Positions 25,190 to 32,901 of a DNA stretch of 64,000 bases are shown in pieces (the first letter of the stretch is position 1; each line of letters starts with the position of its first letter). The position numbers and the translations under genes are program-made. Below the pieces are notes generated by a model. The model ran no database searches and was not told the origin of the DNA. It was given only the letters and a program-made list of their open reading frames with translations. This DNA is from Acidobacteriota bacterium (GTDB taxonomy: Bacteria; Acidobacteriota; Terriglobia; Acidiferrales; UBA7541): positions 62,001-126,000 of the forward strand of contig QHYI01000119.1 of assembly GCA_003223245.1 (NCBI GenBank), read 5' to 3'.

Positions 25190-27538
25190 ATGAAACTTTT
25201 TGCTGCGCTAAGCGTCGCTTCCGTTTTCTTGCCGCTTCCGCTTGTCTTTGCGCCGAACACCATGGCCCAGAACGCAGAGCAAACGCCCAGGATTGCCTTG
25301 CAGCCCCTGGCACAGCAGATTCGCCAGGTTCAAGAGGCACTGAGCTTCTTGGGCCAACCGCTACTGGGGGCGGACGCGCAGCGCATCAATACAGCGATGG
25401 GAGAAGCGGATGAGGCGGCCGCTGTCGCGGAACTGGAGAGAGTGCTGGACCAATATGCGCTGTTCATCGTGACGATCAATGCCGAGAGCCGGGTGAAAGT
25501 AGACGTGGGAGCGGCGAAACCGGAACTGGAGCAGGATGGCACGCGCCTCTTTCTCGTCAAGGTGTTGAACGGTGCGGGAGTGACCGCAAAGTTGCAGGTG
25601 CAAAGTGAAAATAGCGGAGCGGTTTACACCCCATCGGATTCCAGTGCGGAGCCCCCGGCCAAGCTCACGCCGGAGGACATTAAGCAGCGATGGGCCGACA
25701 TTTCTTTGTATGACAAAAATCCCATGTCAGAACGCCTTTCCGGGCTCGGAGTGGAGTACCGGATTCTTTCGATTTCCAGCCGGGACGCGGGAGAGCGTTC
25801 CGCGAAATTAAGCTTTAACGTGGGCCAGGGGACGCAAGACATCGGCTTCCGAAACGAAGCGACGGTGCTCTTTAGGATTCTGCCCGCGAACCAGCTGCGG
25901 CTGGGTGTTCTGGACGAAAACAACCTTCCGACGATTGCCGCATTCACGATTCGGGATGCCCAGGGGCGGATTTACCCCAATCCATCGAAGAGACTTAAAC
26001 CCGATTTCTTCTTTCAGCCACAGGTTTACCGGCACAACGGCGATTCTGTAGCGCTGGCAAAAGGAAGCTACACGGTGACGTGCTCGCTCGGCCCGGAATA
26101 TCTGCCAGAAACCAAGCGCGTGGAAATGACGGAGCGGGATGGAAACCGACTCGAGTTCCAAATGCAGCGATGGATCGATCCCTCCAAGTATGGATGGTAT
26201 TCCGGAGATCACCACGTGCACGCAGCAGGCTGCTCGCACTATCAGGATCCCACACAAGGCGTGGGGCCCGAGGACATGGCCCGGCAAGTCCAGGGAGAAA
26301 AATTGAATGTGAGCTGTGTGCTGACCTGGGGACCCTGCTATTACTACCAGAAGAAATTCTTCACCGGGAAAGACGATCCTCAATCCAGGCCAAATGAGCT
26401 GATGCATTACGACCTGGAGGTTTCGGGCTTCCCCTCGAGCCATGCGGGACATCTGGTGTTGCTTGGCTTGTCCGAACAGGATTATCCGGGGACGAAGCGC
26501 ATCGAAGATTGGCCGACCTGGGACCTGCCCATTCTTCGCTGGGGAAAATCACAAAAAGCCGTGGTGGGATTTGCGCATTCGGGCTGGGGCCTGGAAGTGA
26601 AATCCTCCGAACTGCCGAATTATGAGACCCCGGGGTTCGACGGAATTGGAGCGAACGAGTACATCGTGGATGTCACTTACCCGGATACAGTGGACTTCAT
26701 TTCCACGATGGATACCCCTTATGTTTGGGAGTTGAACATCTGGTATCACACATTGAATGTGGGCTTCCGCACGCGTGTGTCGGGCGAGACCGATTTCCCG
26801 TGCATCACCGACAGCCGCGTCGGGCAGGGACGCGTCTACGCCAAAGTGGACGGCGAGCTTACCTACGCAAAATGGCTCGAGGCCGTGCGCAGCGGGCGGA
26901 GCTACGTTTCCGACGGTCGAAGCCACTTGATGGATTTCCGCGTGAACGGTGTTGAAGTGGGAACTCAAGGGAGTGAAGTGGAAATGCCCGCTAGCGGCAA
27001 TGTCCACGTTACCTTGAAGGCTGGAGCGTACCTTGAGCCTTCGGTGGATCAGCCCTCCGCATCTATGCTGGGGATTTCAAACACGCCCGGTGACGATGTT
27101 TTCCAACCACCGGGTGCGGTTATCCGTGCGCGGCCGTACTCGCAGCGACCTTACTGGCACATTGAACGAGCCCGCATCGGAAATACGCGTGAAGTGGCGG
27201 TGGAAATTGTGGTGGATGGGAAACCCGTGGCGCGGAAAAACCTTGTGGCTGACGGGCAAGTGCGTGAACTCGAATTTGAAGTGCCGATCGAGCGCAGCAG
27301 GTGGATCGCGGCACGAATTCTTCCGTCGTCGCATACCAATCCGATTTTTGTGATTGTAAATGGCCAGCCGATGCGACCGCTAGGTGCCAGCGCGGAGTGG
27401 TGCCTGGCGGCTGTAGACCAATGCTGGACACAAAAGGCGCCTAAAATCTCAGCGCGAGAGCTGCCGGACGCCCGCCAGGCTTATGATCATGCGCGAGCCG
27501 TTTACCGGAAGCTGATCGCTGAGTCCGAAAAACAATAG
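25190..27538 (+). CDS. Secreted CehA/McbA-type metallohydrolase
   Basis: 782 residues. A signal peptide (about 1-27, ending near Ala-Gln) leads to a long beta-rich N-terminal region, then a PHP-like metallohydrolase domain starting with Gly-Asp-His-His-Val-His at 339-344 and including Gly-Phe-Ala-His-Ser-Gly-Trp. The C-terminal third is again beta-rich. CehA/McbA names come from carbaryl hydrolases, but most family members have unknown substrates. A periplasmic phosphoesterase or ester hydrolase is all that can be said. AGGAAGGA precedes ATG 25190. It diverges from the fucose block, with 205 bp between. Confidence 0.72.
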   Translation: MKLFAALSVASVFLPLPLVFAPNTMAQNAEQTPRIALQPLAQQIRQVQEALSFLGQPLLGADAQRINTAMGEADEAAAVAELERVLDQYALFIVTINAESRVKVDVGAAKPELEQDGTRLFLVKVLNGAGVTAKLQVQSENSGAVYTPSDSSAEPPAKLTPEDIKQRWADISLYDKNPMSERLSGLGVEYRILSISSRDAGERSAKLSFNVGQGTQDIGFRNEATVLFRILPANQLRLGVLDENNLPTIAAFTIRDAQGRIYPNPSKRLKPDFFFQPQVYRHNGDSVALAKGSYTVTCSLGPEYLPETKRVEMTERDGNRLEFQMQRWIDPSKYGWYSGDHHVHAAGCSHYQDPTQGVGPEDMARQVQGEKLNVSCVLTWGPCYYYQKKFFTGKDDPQSRPNELMHYDLEVSGFPSSHAGHLVLLGLSEQDYPGTKRIEDWPTWDLPILRWGKSQKAVVGFAHSGWGLEVKSSELPNYETPGFDGIGANEYIVDVTYPDTVDFISTMDTPYVWELNIWYHTLNVGFRTRVSGETDFPCITDSRVGQGRVYAKVDGELTYAKWLEAVRSGRSYVSDGRSHLMDFRVNGVEVGTQGSEVEMPASGNVHVTLKAGAYLEPSVDQPSASMLGISNTPGDDVFQPPGAVIRARPYSQRPYWHIERARIGNTREVAVEIVVDGKPVARKNLVADGQVRELEFEVPIERSRWIAARILPSSHTNPIFVIVNGQPMRPLGASAEWCLAAVDQCWTQKAPKISARELPDARQAYDHARAVYRKLIAESEKQ

Positions 27539-27581
27539 GCGACAAGACAGAGTGCCGCGCGCCGGAGCGCGGGCCATAAGC

Positions 27582-27612
27582 TTGACGGTGGCGCTTCTGA
27601 GCAGTGTAGAAT
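27582..27612 (+). promoter_or_regulatory. Possible promoter of the LysR gene
   Basis: TTGACG at 27582-27587 and TAGAAT at 27607-27612 with 19 bases between, which is long. A TGTAGA at 27605 would give 17. It lies 97 bp before the LysR start. Confidence 0.3.
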
Positions 27613-27708
27613 CGCCACGCCATCAAGGGATTGCGTTTCTCTTGCTCATTTTTGACCCCCGGCGAAAGCGATCGCCGGTGTCCAAGGTAAGTCTTTTGGA
27701 GAGTATCG

Positions 27709-28602
27709 ATGGATGTCCATCAGCTCGAGCTGTTTCTTGCGGTGATGGACTCGCCCAGCATGACGCGCGCGGCCGAGAAAGTTCATTTATCTCCAGGAGC
27801 CGTAAGCCTTCAGCTTCATAACCTGGCCGAAGAGCTGCACACCGAGCTTTTCGTGCGCCGGGGAAAACGGTTGATTCCCACGCCTGCAGCGTTTCGGCTT
27901 GCGGAACGCGCCAAGGAAGTCGTCAAGCTGATGGGTCACATCCAGCAGGAATTCGAGAACGACGTCACCAAGGATAGCCGCCCGTTTCACTTGGCAACCG
28001 GCGTCACAACGCTCATCTACCAGCTCGGCCGGCCCCTCCGGCAATTGCGCAGCCGCTTCCCCAACGCCCAGATCCGCGTCACCGTAGGCGTGACGGAGGA
28101 GATGGTAGCGGGTTTGCACGACCGCCGCTTCGACCTGGCGCTCATTACGCTCCCGGTTCCTGAAGACAACCTCCAAATCATGCCGCTGTTCGACGAAGAA
28201 CTCTTGGTCGTCCGTCCATCGACCAAAAAGACGGCCAGCAGTCATCTCGGCACGTTGCGCGCCGCCGAACTTGCCAACGTGCCGTTCCTGCTTTACCCAA
28301 AGCCCAGCAATGTGAGGCGCGCCATCGATGGATTCTTCAAAGAGATTGGCGTGCTGCCCAACGTCCAGATGGAAGCGGACGATACCGAAGCCATCAAGCG
28401 GCTTGTGGAATCAGGCTTCGGCTATTCCATTCTTCCCGAACACGCTCTGCGCGGACGGTCGCATTTCTTTCAGAAGTTTCGCGTCGAAGGGCATCGGATA
28501 AAACGAAAGGTGGCGCTGGCGATGGTTCACACGGAGAGTCCGCGCAAGCTGACGGAAGCCATTGCGGCTTTTCTCCGCGGGGTCCTGGCCGCGCAAGAAT
28601 GA
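27709..28602 (+). CDS. LysR-family transcriptional regulator
   Basis: 297 residues with an N-terminal winged helix-turn-helix (Ser-Met-Thr-Arg-Ala-Ala-Glu-Lys-Val-His-Leu-Ser-Pro) and a substrate-binding domain of two lobes. The start at 27709 follows TTTTGGAGAG. LysR regulators usually act on a divergent neighbour, but the gene upstream here is co-directional and the one downstream converges on it. Its target could be the CehA-like gene, the fucose block, or elsewhere; the sequence does not decide. Confidence 0.9.
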   Translation: MDVHQLELFLAVMDSPSMTRAAEKVHLSPGAVSLQLHNLAEELHTELFVRRGKRLIPTPAAFRLAERAKEVVKLMGHIQQEFENDVTKDSRPFHLATGVTTLIYQLGRPLRQLRSRFPNAQIRVTVGVTEEMVAGLHDRRFDLALITLPVPEDNLQIMPLFDEELLVVRPSTKKTASSHLGTLRAAELANVPFLLYPKPSNVRRAIDGFFKEIGVLPNVQMEADDTEAIKRLVESGFGYSILPEHALRGRSHFFQKFRVEGHRIKRKVALAMVHTESPRKLTEAIAAFLRGVLAAQE

Positions 28603-28620
28603 TGTTGCCGGGACACAGAT

Positions 28621-29940
28621 TCAGTTGCCGCGCATCCCCGTCCATTTCTCACCGTTAGCGCGGAAGAGGCGGTTCACGTCTCTCTGAATTTTCTGCCGGG
28701 TAATTTCGCCCCCGTCGGCGTTAAGCAATTGATAGGAATTTGCAAGGATAGGCGCAAGCGTGCGCCGCGTGTTGTGCCACTTGTAGATCACCTGCTCCAG
28801 GACGCGCGCGTCGGAATGCTGTGGAATAAAACTGGTTCCCAGCAGTTCGATCCGCTCTCGGGTGATTTCTTCGACGATCGAAGGATTGTTCAGGAACCAC
28901 CAGCAGCCGAACGGCATCAAGTTATTGAATTTTCGCGCGTAAACCGCAAGTTCGTGCTGATTCTCGCGGCTGAGTACGCTCACCAGGAAGCGATTGTCCG
29001 GAAAGCTGCGGCAAAGATTCTCGACAGCACGCATGTCTGCCTTGCCCACGGCGTCACCGGCAAGACGCAGCCTGGGATTGACCTGTCGCCGGACGCCAAT
29101 CATCAAGGACATGGGCAGATCCAACTCGCGACAAGTTGGCAGAACCGCTTCGCTCAACAATTTGCCGGTGATGCTCTCCTCCGGGAATTGAAATGCGTCG
29201 GTGAGGGAGACCGCCATGTACAGGGGGCGCATGCGCTTGTGCCAGTCGGCAAGGAACCGGCGGACTTCCGCAACGGACTTGCCCGAAGCGTCCTCGTCGA
29301 CGGCGTAGCCTTCTCTAGCCAGCTGTTGCCAGTGGTCCGGCCAAGCGCACAGGACGCGGTCGAGCCGCAGAACGGCGTGAAACTGAGGATCGTTCTGGCC
29401 GGCACCCGTCCAAACCGGGCGCTCCTGTGGATCGAGCGGATCGTTGGTCATCACCACATCGCTTACCCCCGCCATCTTCAGAACTTTGCGGATGTGCGAC
29501 TCGATCGATTGCGCCTGAAAAAAACGTCGCGCTTCGGACAACCCTGCAGCGTCGGTCGGCAAACCAAAAGCCTGCAAAACTGCAACTACCCCGCGAGTGG
29601 ATTCAGAAACAGGACTGTTTTCGACGAATAGAGCTTTCCAGATGGCGTCGGCGCGCTGGGCTTTTGAGAGCTTCCAGTATTCCTCCGGCGTAGTGTCCGA
29701 ACTGCGGAAGAACTCGGCTTCCAGATAGTGGTAGGTCAGAAGTTCGTCGATTCCCCACAAACCGATCTTGCCAAACGGGGGCGAGAACAGATGGGTATGA
29801 ATATCGATAACCTGGGTAGACTCGAGCACATCTTGCACTTCGCGGGCAATTTCCGCGGGCTTCAGGCGGCGGTCGGAAAACGAACCATTTTTGCGGCTCG
29901 TTAGTTTGCGATTTGGCGACTTAACGGAAGTGGCTGACAT
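28621..29940 (-). CDS. UxaC-like glucuronate isomerase family protein
   Basis: 439 residues, a divergent member of the uronate isomerase branch of the amidohydrolase superfamily. His-Thr-His near residue 48 is the HxH metal motif, and Gly-Cys-Trp-Trp-Phe-Leu-Asn-Asn-Pro near residue 343 closely resembles the UxaC C-terminal motif. The enzyme would turn glucuronate into fructuronate or galacturonate into tagaturonate, supplying the hexuronate genes 11 kb away, which lack an isomerase. It is a little shorter than E. coli UxaC (470). It converges on the LysR gene with an 18-bp gap. Confidence 0.7.
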   Translation of the reverse strand: MSATSVKSPNRKLTSRKNGSFSDRRLKPAEIAREVQDVLESTQVIDIHTHLFSPPFGKIGLWGIDELLTYHYLEAEFFRSSDTTPEEYWKLSKAQRADAIWKALFVENSPVSESTRGVVAVLQAFGLPTDAAGLSEARRFFQAQSIESHIRKVLKMAGVSDVVMTNDPLDPQERPVWTGAGQNDPQFHAVLRLDRVLCAWPDHWQQLAREGYAVDEDASGKSVAEVRRFLADWHKRMRPLYMAVSLTDAFQFPEESITGKLLSEAVLPTCRELDLPMSLMIGVRRQVNPRLRLAGDAVGKADMRAVENLCRSFPDNRFLVSVLSRENQHELAVYARKFNNLMPFGCWWFLNNPSIVEEITRERIELLGTSFIPQHSDARVLEQVIYKWHNTRRTLAPILANSYQLLNADGGEITRQKIQRDVNRLFRANGEKWTGMRGN

Positions 29941-30182
29941 GGGAGCGCGTTCTTGGCGCGGGGCGGGGCTTCCGCAGCAATCCTTTCGAAACTAAAAATT
30001 AGCACAACGTCAACTCAGAAAAATGCGCAATGCGAATCGTCAGGAGTAACAAAAAAGCGTCAACGTTCGCGAATATAGAAGACGTCTCCTGGGGTGTCAA
30101 ACTCAAAAAAGTGAAATGAGCCTTCAGTTGCGCTCAACGTAGGCGCCATTAGAGAAATAGCGCAGGAGTCGTCAGAGAAATT

Positions 30183-30210
30183 TTGTGCCCGGACGGCGCC
30201 GTGCTTTAAT
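30183..30210 (+). promoter_or_regulatory. Possible promoter for the oxidoreductase gene
   Basis: TTGTGC at 30183-30188 and TTTAAT at 30205-30210 with a 16-base spacer, 12 bp before the start at 30222, which would leave a very short leader. No clear ribosome-binding site is seen for that start. The other 240 bp of the gap to 29940 hold nothing clear. Confidence 0.35.
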
Positions 30211-30221
30211 GCATTCATCCT

Positions 30222-31247
30222 ATGACCATGCATATCGGGCTCATCGGCGGAGGAAATATCACAGAGACGCACATTCGGGCGGCGCGTATGATTCCGGGTG
30301 TTGAGATTGCTGCGGTGTATGGCAGCAACCTGGAAAAAGTGAAGCGGCTGTGCCGCGAACACGGCGGCACGCCGTACGCGGACTTCTCCGCTTTTCTCGC
30401 GCACCGACCCATGGATCTCGTGATCCTCGGGAGCCCTTCGGGCCTCCACGCTACGCAAGGCATCGCGGCGGCCAAGCAAGGTATGCATGTTTTGACGGAA
30501 AAGCCTATTGATATCAGCACGAGCCGCGCCGACGAACTCATCGAAGCGGCGGAGCGAGCCGGCGTGAAGCTCGGAGTGATTTTTCAAGACCGGATGAAGC
30601 CGCACATCCGCAAACTGAAGGATTGGATCGATCGCGGTGTGCTGGGCAAACCGCTGCTGGTGGATGCGCGCGTGAAGTGGTACCGACCGCCGGAATATTA
30701 TGCAAATTCGCGCTGGCGCGGCACGCTGGCGCTCGACGGCGGAGGGGCAGTCGTCAACCAAGGGGTTCACACCCTCGACCTACTTTTGTGGCTGTTGGGC
30801 GACGTGTCACGAGTCCAGGCGCAGACGGCTACGCAGCTCCATAAAATCGAAGCCGAGGACACGGCTACGGCGATTCTGGAATTCGCGAACGGCGCGCTTG
30901 GACTGTTTCACGCGACGACGGCCGCTTATCCTGGATATCCGCGCCGCGTGGAGATTACGGGCACGCAAGGCACGGTTATCCTCGAACACGACCAAATCGT
31001 TGCTGCCGATTTGCGCGAACGCGCCGGTGAAACCGCGGGGATTGCGCCGCGTGACGAGAACCAGAGCGCTTCATCCGCGGTGGTCAATGATTTTCGAGGC
31101 CATCAGGCAGTTATTGAAGATTTTCTTTCCGCCATGCAGAAAAACTCGAGGCCGGCTTGCGACGGCCGTGAAGGGCGCCGCAGTATCGCCTTGGTCGAAG
31201 CCATCTATTGCGCCGCGCGCGGCGGGCAGAAGTCCGCAAACGTGTGA
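30222..31247 (+). CDS. Gfo/Idh/MocA family oxidoreductase
   Basis: 341 residues with the standard two-domain layout: an N-terminal Rossmann fold (Gly-Leu-Ile-Gly-Gly-Gly-Asn-Ile at 5-12), Thr-Glu-Lys-Pro near residue 94, and a C-terminal alpha/beta domain with Gly-Gly-Gly-Ala-Val-Val-Asn-Gln-Gly-Val-His-Thr-Leu-Asp, the family's conserved substrate-side Asp/His motif. Members oxidise sugars, polyols or their derivatives with NAD(P). A second ATG two codons in (30228) is an equally good start. It converges on the LacI gene, which may regulate it, but no operator was seen at its start. Confidence 0.87.
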   Translation: MTMHIGLIGGGNITETHIRAARMIPGVEIAAVYGSNLEKVKRLCREHGGTPYADFSAFLAHRPMDLVILGSPSGLHATQGIAAAKQGMHVLTEKPIDISTSRADELIEAAERAGVKLGVIFQDRMKPHIRKLKDWIDRGVLGKPLLVDARVKWYRPPEYYANSRWRGTLALDGGGAVVNQGVHTLDLLLWLLGDVSRVQAQTATQLHKIEAEDTATAILEFANGALGLFHATTAAYPGYPRRVEITGTQGTVILEHDQIVAADLRERAGETAGIAPRDENQSASSAVVNDFRGHQAVIEDFLSAMQKNSRPACDGREGRRSIALVEAIYCAARGGQKSANV

Positions 31248-31286
31248 GAATCGGTTTTCTGATCTTCGTTCCAAAGAGAAGCCGTT

Positions 31287-32357
31287 TCAGAGTTTACGGA
31301 CGGTTTCACGCACCACAAATTCGGTAGGCAGAATTCGCTGGCTGAAGGCCATTTGTGGATGATGTAAGCGCTCGAGAAGCATTTTCATGCACGTTTCGCC
31401 GATCTCCTCTTTGTGAACGCGAACTGTCGAGAGCGGCGGGTCCATCAGGACGGCTTCTTCGCGGTCGTCGAAACCTACCAAACTGACTTCTTCCGGCACC
31501 TTGAGTCCCTGACGACGCAAAGACAGCCAAAGCCCATAGGCCGTTTCATCGTTTCCGGCTACCACTGCACTGGGCCGCGACGGACGCGACAAGATTCGGC
31601 GCGCGCTCTTTTGGCCGAAATCCACGAAGCCGTCCGAATTTCGAATGGTGATGGAGATAGGCTTGAGCTTGTTCTCCCGCATTGCCTGGCGGTAGCCCTC
31701 GAAGCGGCGTTGAATCCACGGGAAGGACATGTCTCCGGCGAAGTCGATGAGGCGGTGCCCCTGCTCGATCAGGTAGCGCGTGGCCTGCAGCGTTCCATTA
31801 AAGTCGTCGAACCCCACCTGGTCGTACTGTTGGCCTCCGTCCATTCCAACCACATTGTTGCTAAAGGCCACGAAGGGCATACGGATGGATTCGATCCTTC
31901 GGAGAAGATTCGGGTAGATGGTGCCGGCCAGGATGATACCATCAATCAGCCCATGCTCCTGAAGAACCGCAGGCAGATCGATCTTCTCGGGAGTTATTCG
32001 CGGTGAGTAGTGGAGAACGGCAAACAGCACATGATGTTTCAGCGTGCTGGCGTAAGATTCCACTCCCTGGAGAATGCGCGCGTGAAATGGGTGAAGAAAA
32101 TCGCGATTGCTCAAGAGGAAGCAAACAATTTCCGAGCGGCGCTTGAGGATGCGCCGGGCCTGGGCGTTGGGGCGAAACCCCAGACGCCGGATGGCTTCGA
32201 GCACGCGTGCACGAGTTTCGCGGCTGACTTGAGAGCTCGCATTCAGCACGCGCGAGATGGTTCCTATGCCCACTCCCGCAGCCCGCGCTACCTCTCGAAT
32301 TGTCGTTTTCTTTGGAACTGCTTCCACGACGGCGTTTGCATTTTGGGCCTTTGGCAT
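31287..32357 (-). CDS. LacI-family transcriptional regulator
   Basis: 356 residues. The helix-turn-helix begins at about residue 18 (Thr-Ile-Arg-Glu-Val-Ala-Arg-Ala-Ala-Gly-Val) and is followed by the hinge-helix segment (Arg-Pro-Asn-Ala-Gln-Ala-Arg) and a periplasmic-binding-protein-like sugar domain. It is divergent from the TonB receptor at 32902, in front of which lies a perfect LacI-type palindrome (32845-32860). The simplest reading is that it represses the receptor operon until a sugar or its derivative binds. The effector cannot be read from the sequence. Confidence 0.92.
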   Translation of the reverse strand: MPKAQNANAVVEAVPKKTTIREVARAAGVGIGTISRVLNASSQVSRETRARVLEAIRRLGFRPNAQARRILKRRSEIVCFLLSNRDFLHPFHARILQGVESYASTLKHHVLFAVLHYSPRITPEKIDLPAVLQEHGLIDGIILAGTIYPNLLRRIESIRMPFVAFSNNVVGMDGGQQYDQVGFDDFNGTLQATRYLIEQGHRLIDFAGDMSFPWIQRRFEGYRQAMRENKLKPISITIRNSDGFVDFGQKSARRILSRPSRPSAVVAGNDETAYGLWLSLRRQGLKVPEEVSLVGFDDREEAVLMDPPLSTVRVHKEEIGETCMKMLLERLHHPQMAFSQRILPTEFVVRETVRKL

Positions 32358-32814
32358 CGTTCCTCGACTTTGCGGGAATCCCCGGGTTAACTATGCCGGA
32401 GAGTGTAGCACACCTGATGACGGCAAGGCCGTCGACCTCCTTCCCGCACTTCTCTGTACCACGCCACAGCACTTAATTTTGTTTCCCTATTTCCGCGCCG
32501 CGGGGCTAGACCAAACAGGCAAATCGGCCTTCTGGGATGGTACAGTAAGCGCAAATGGCTTCACAACATGTGTAGAATCTGCATGTTAGCCGATGTCGTC
32601 AGCGCTGACAGGACGGCACGCGGGTCCGGCAGGTCAGTCTGCCGCAGCGCCCCTAACCGAAGTGACTCCGGGCTCAGCTCTTGGCTCCAGGGAAACTCAT
32701 CGGCAAGGCACAAGCAAGCGCAAGCCATCATTTTCGCTTGGTTCGCTTAGGAGCACTAGCGCCGATAAATCTCTTCCATTGGCTTTTCTGAGCATGATTC
32801 TTTGAACTTCTGAC

Positions 32815-32844
32815 TTGACACCTAGCGTGACGCGCGGTTATGTT
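32815..32844 (+). promoter_or_regulatory. Sigma-70-type promoter of the TonB receptor
   Basis: TTGACA at 32815-32820 and TATGTT at 32839-32844, spacer 18. Transcription would start near 32851, inside the operator and about 50 bp before the receptor start. Confidence 0.6.
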
Positions 32845-32860
32845 TTGGAACCAGTTCCAA
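32845..32860. promoter_or_regulatory. LacI-type operator
   Basis: TTGGAAC-CA-GTTCCAA, perfect 7-base arms with a 2-base centre. It begins directly after the -10 hexamer and covers the expected transcription start, the classical repressor position. The form is that of LacI-family operators, and a LacI gene is divergent. Confidence 0.65.
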
Positions 32861-32901
32861 GGGTTTTTTGAGGAGAAGTTTTTTGGCGGTGAGTGGGGGG
32901 C

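Larger units (their letters stand above)
32358..32901. other. Divergent intergenic region, LacI/receptor
   Basis: 544 bp between the lacI-type gene and the receptor. The right end holds a TTGACA promoter and a palindromic operator. Nothing firm is seen in the left 400 bp; a LacI autoregulatory copy of the operator was looked for near 32358-32410 and not found. Confidence 0.6.
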
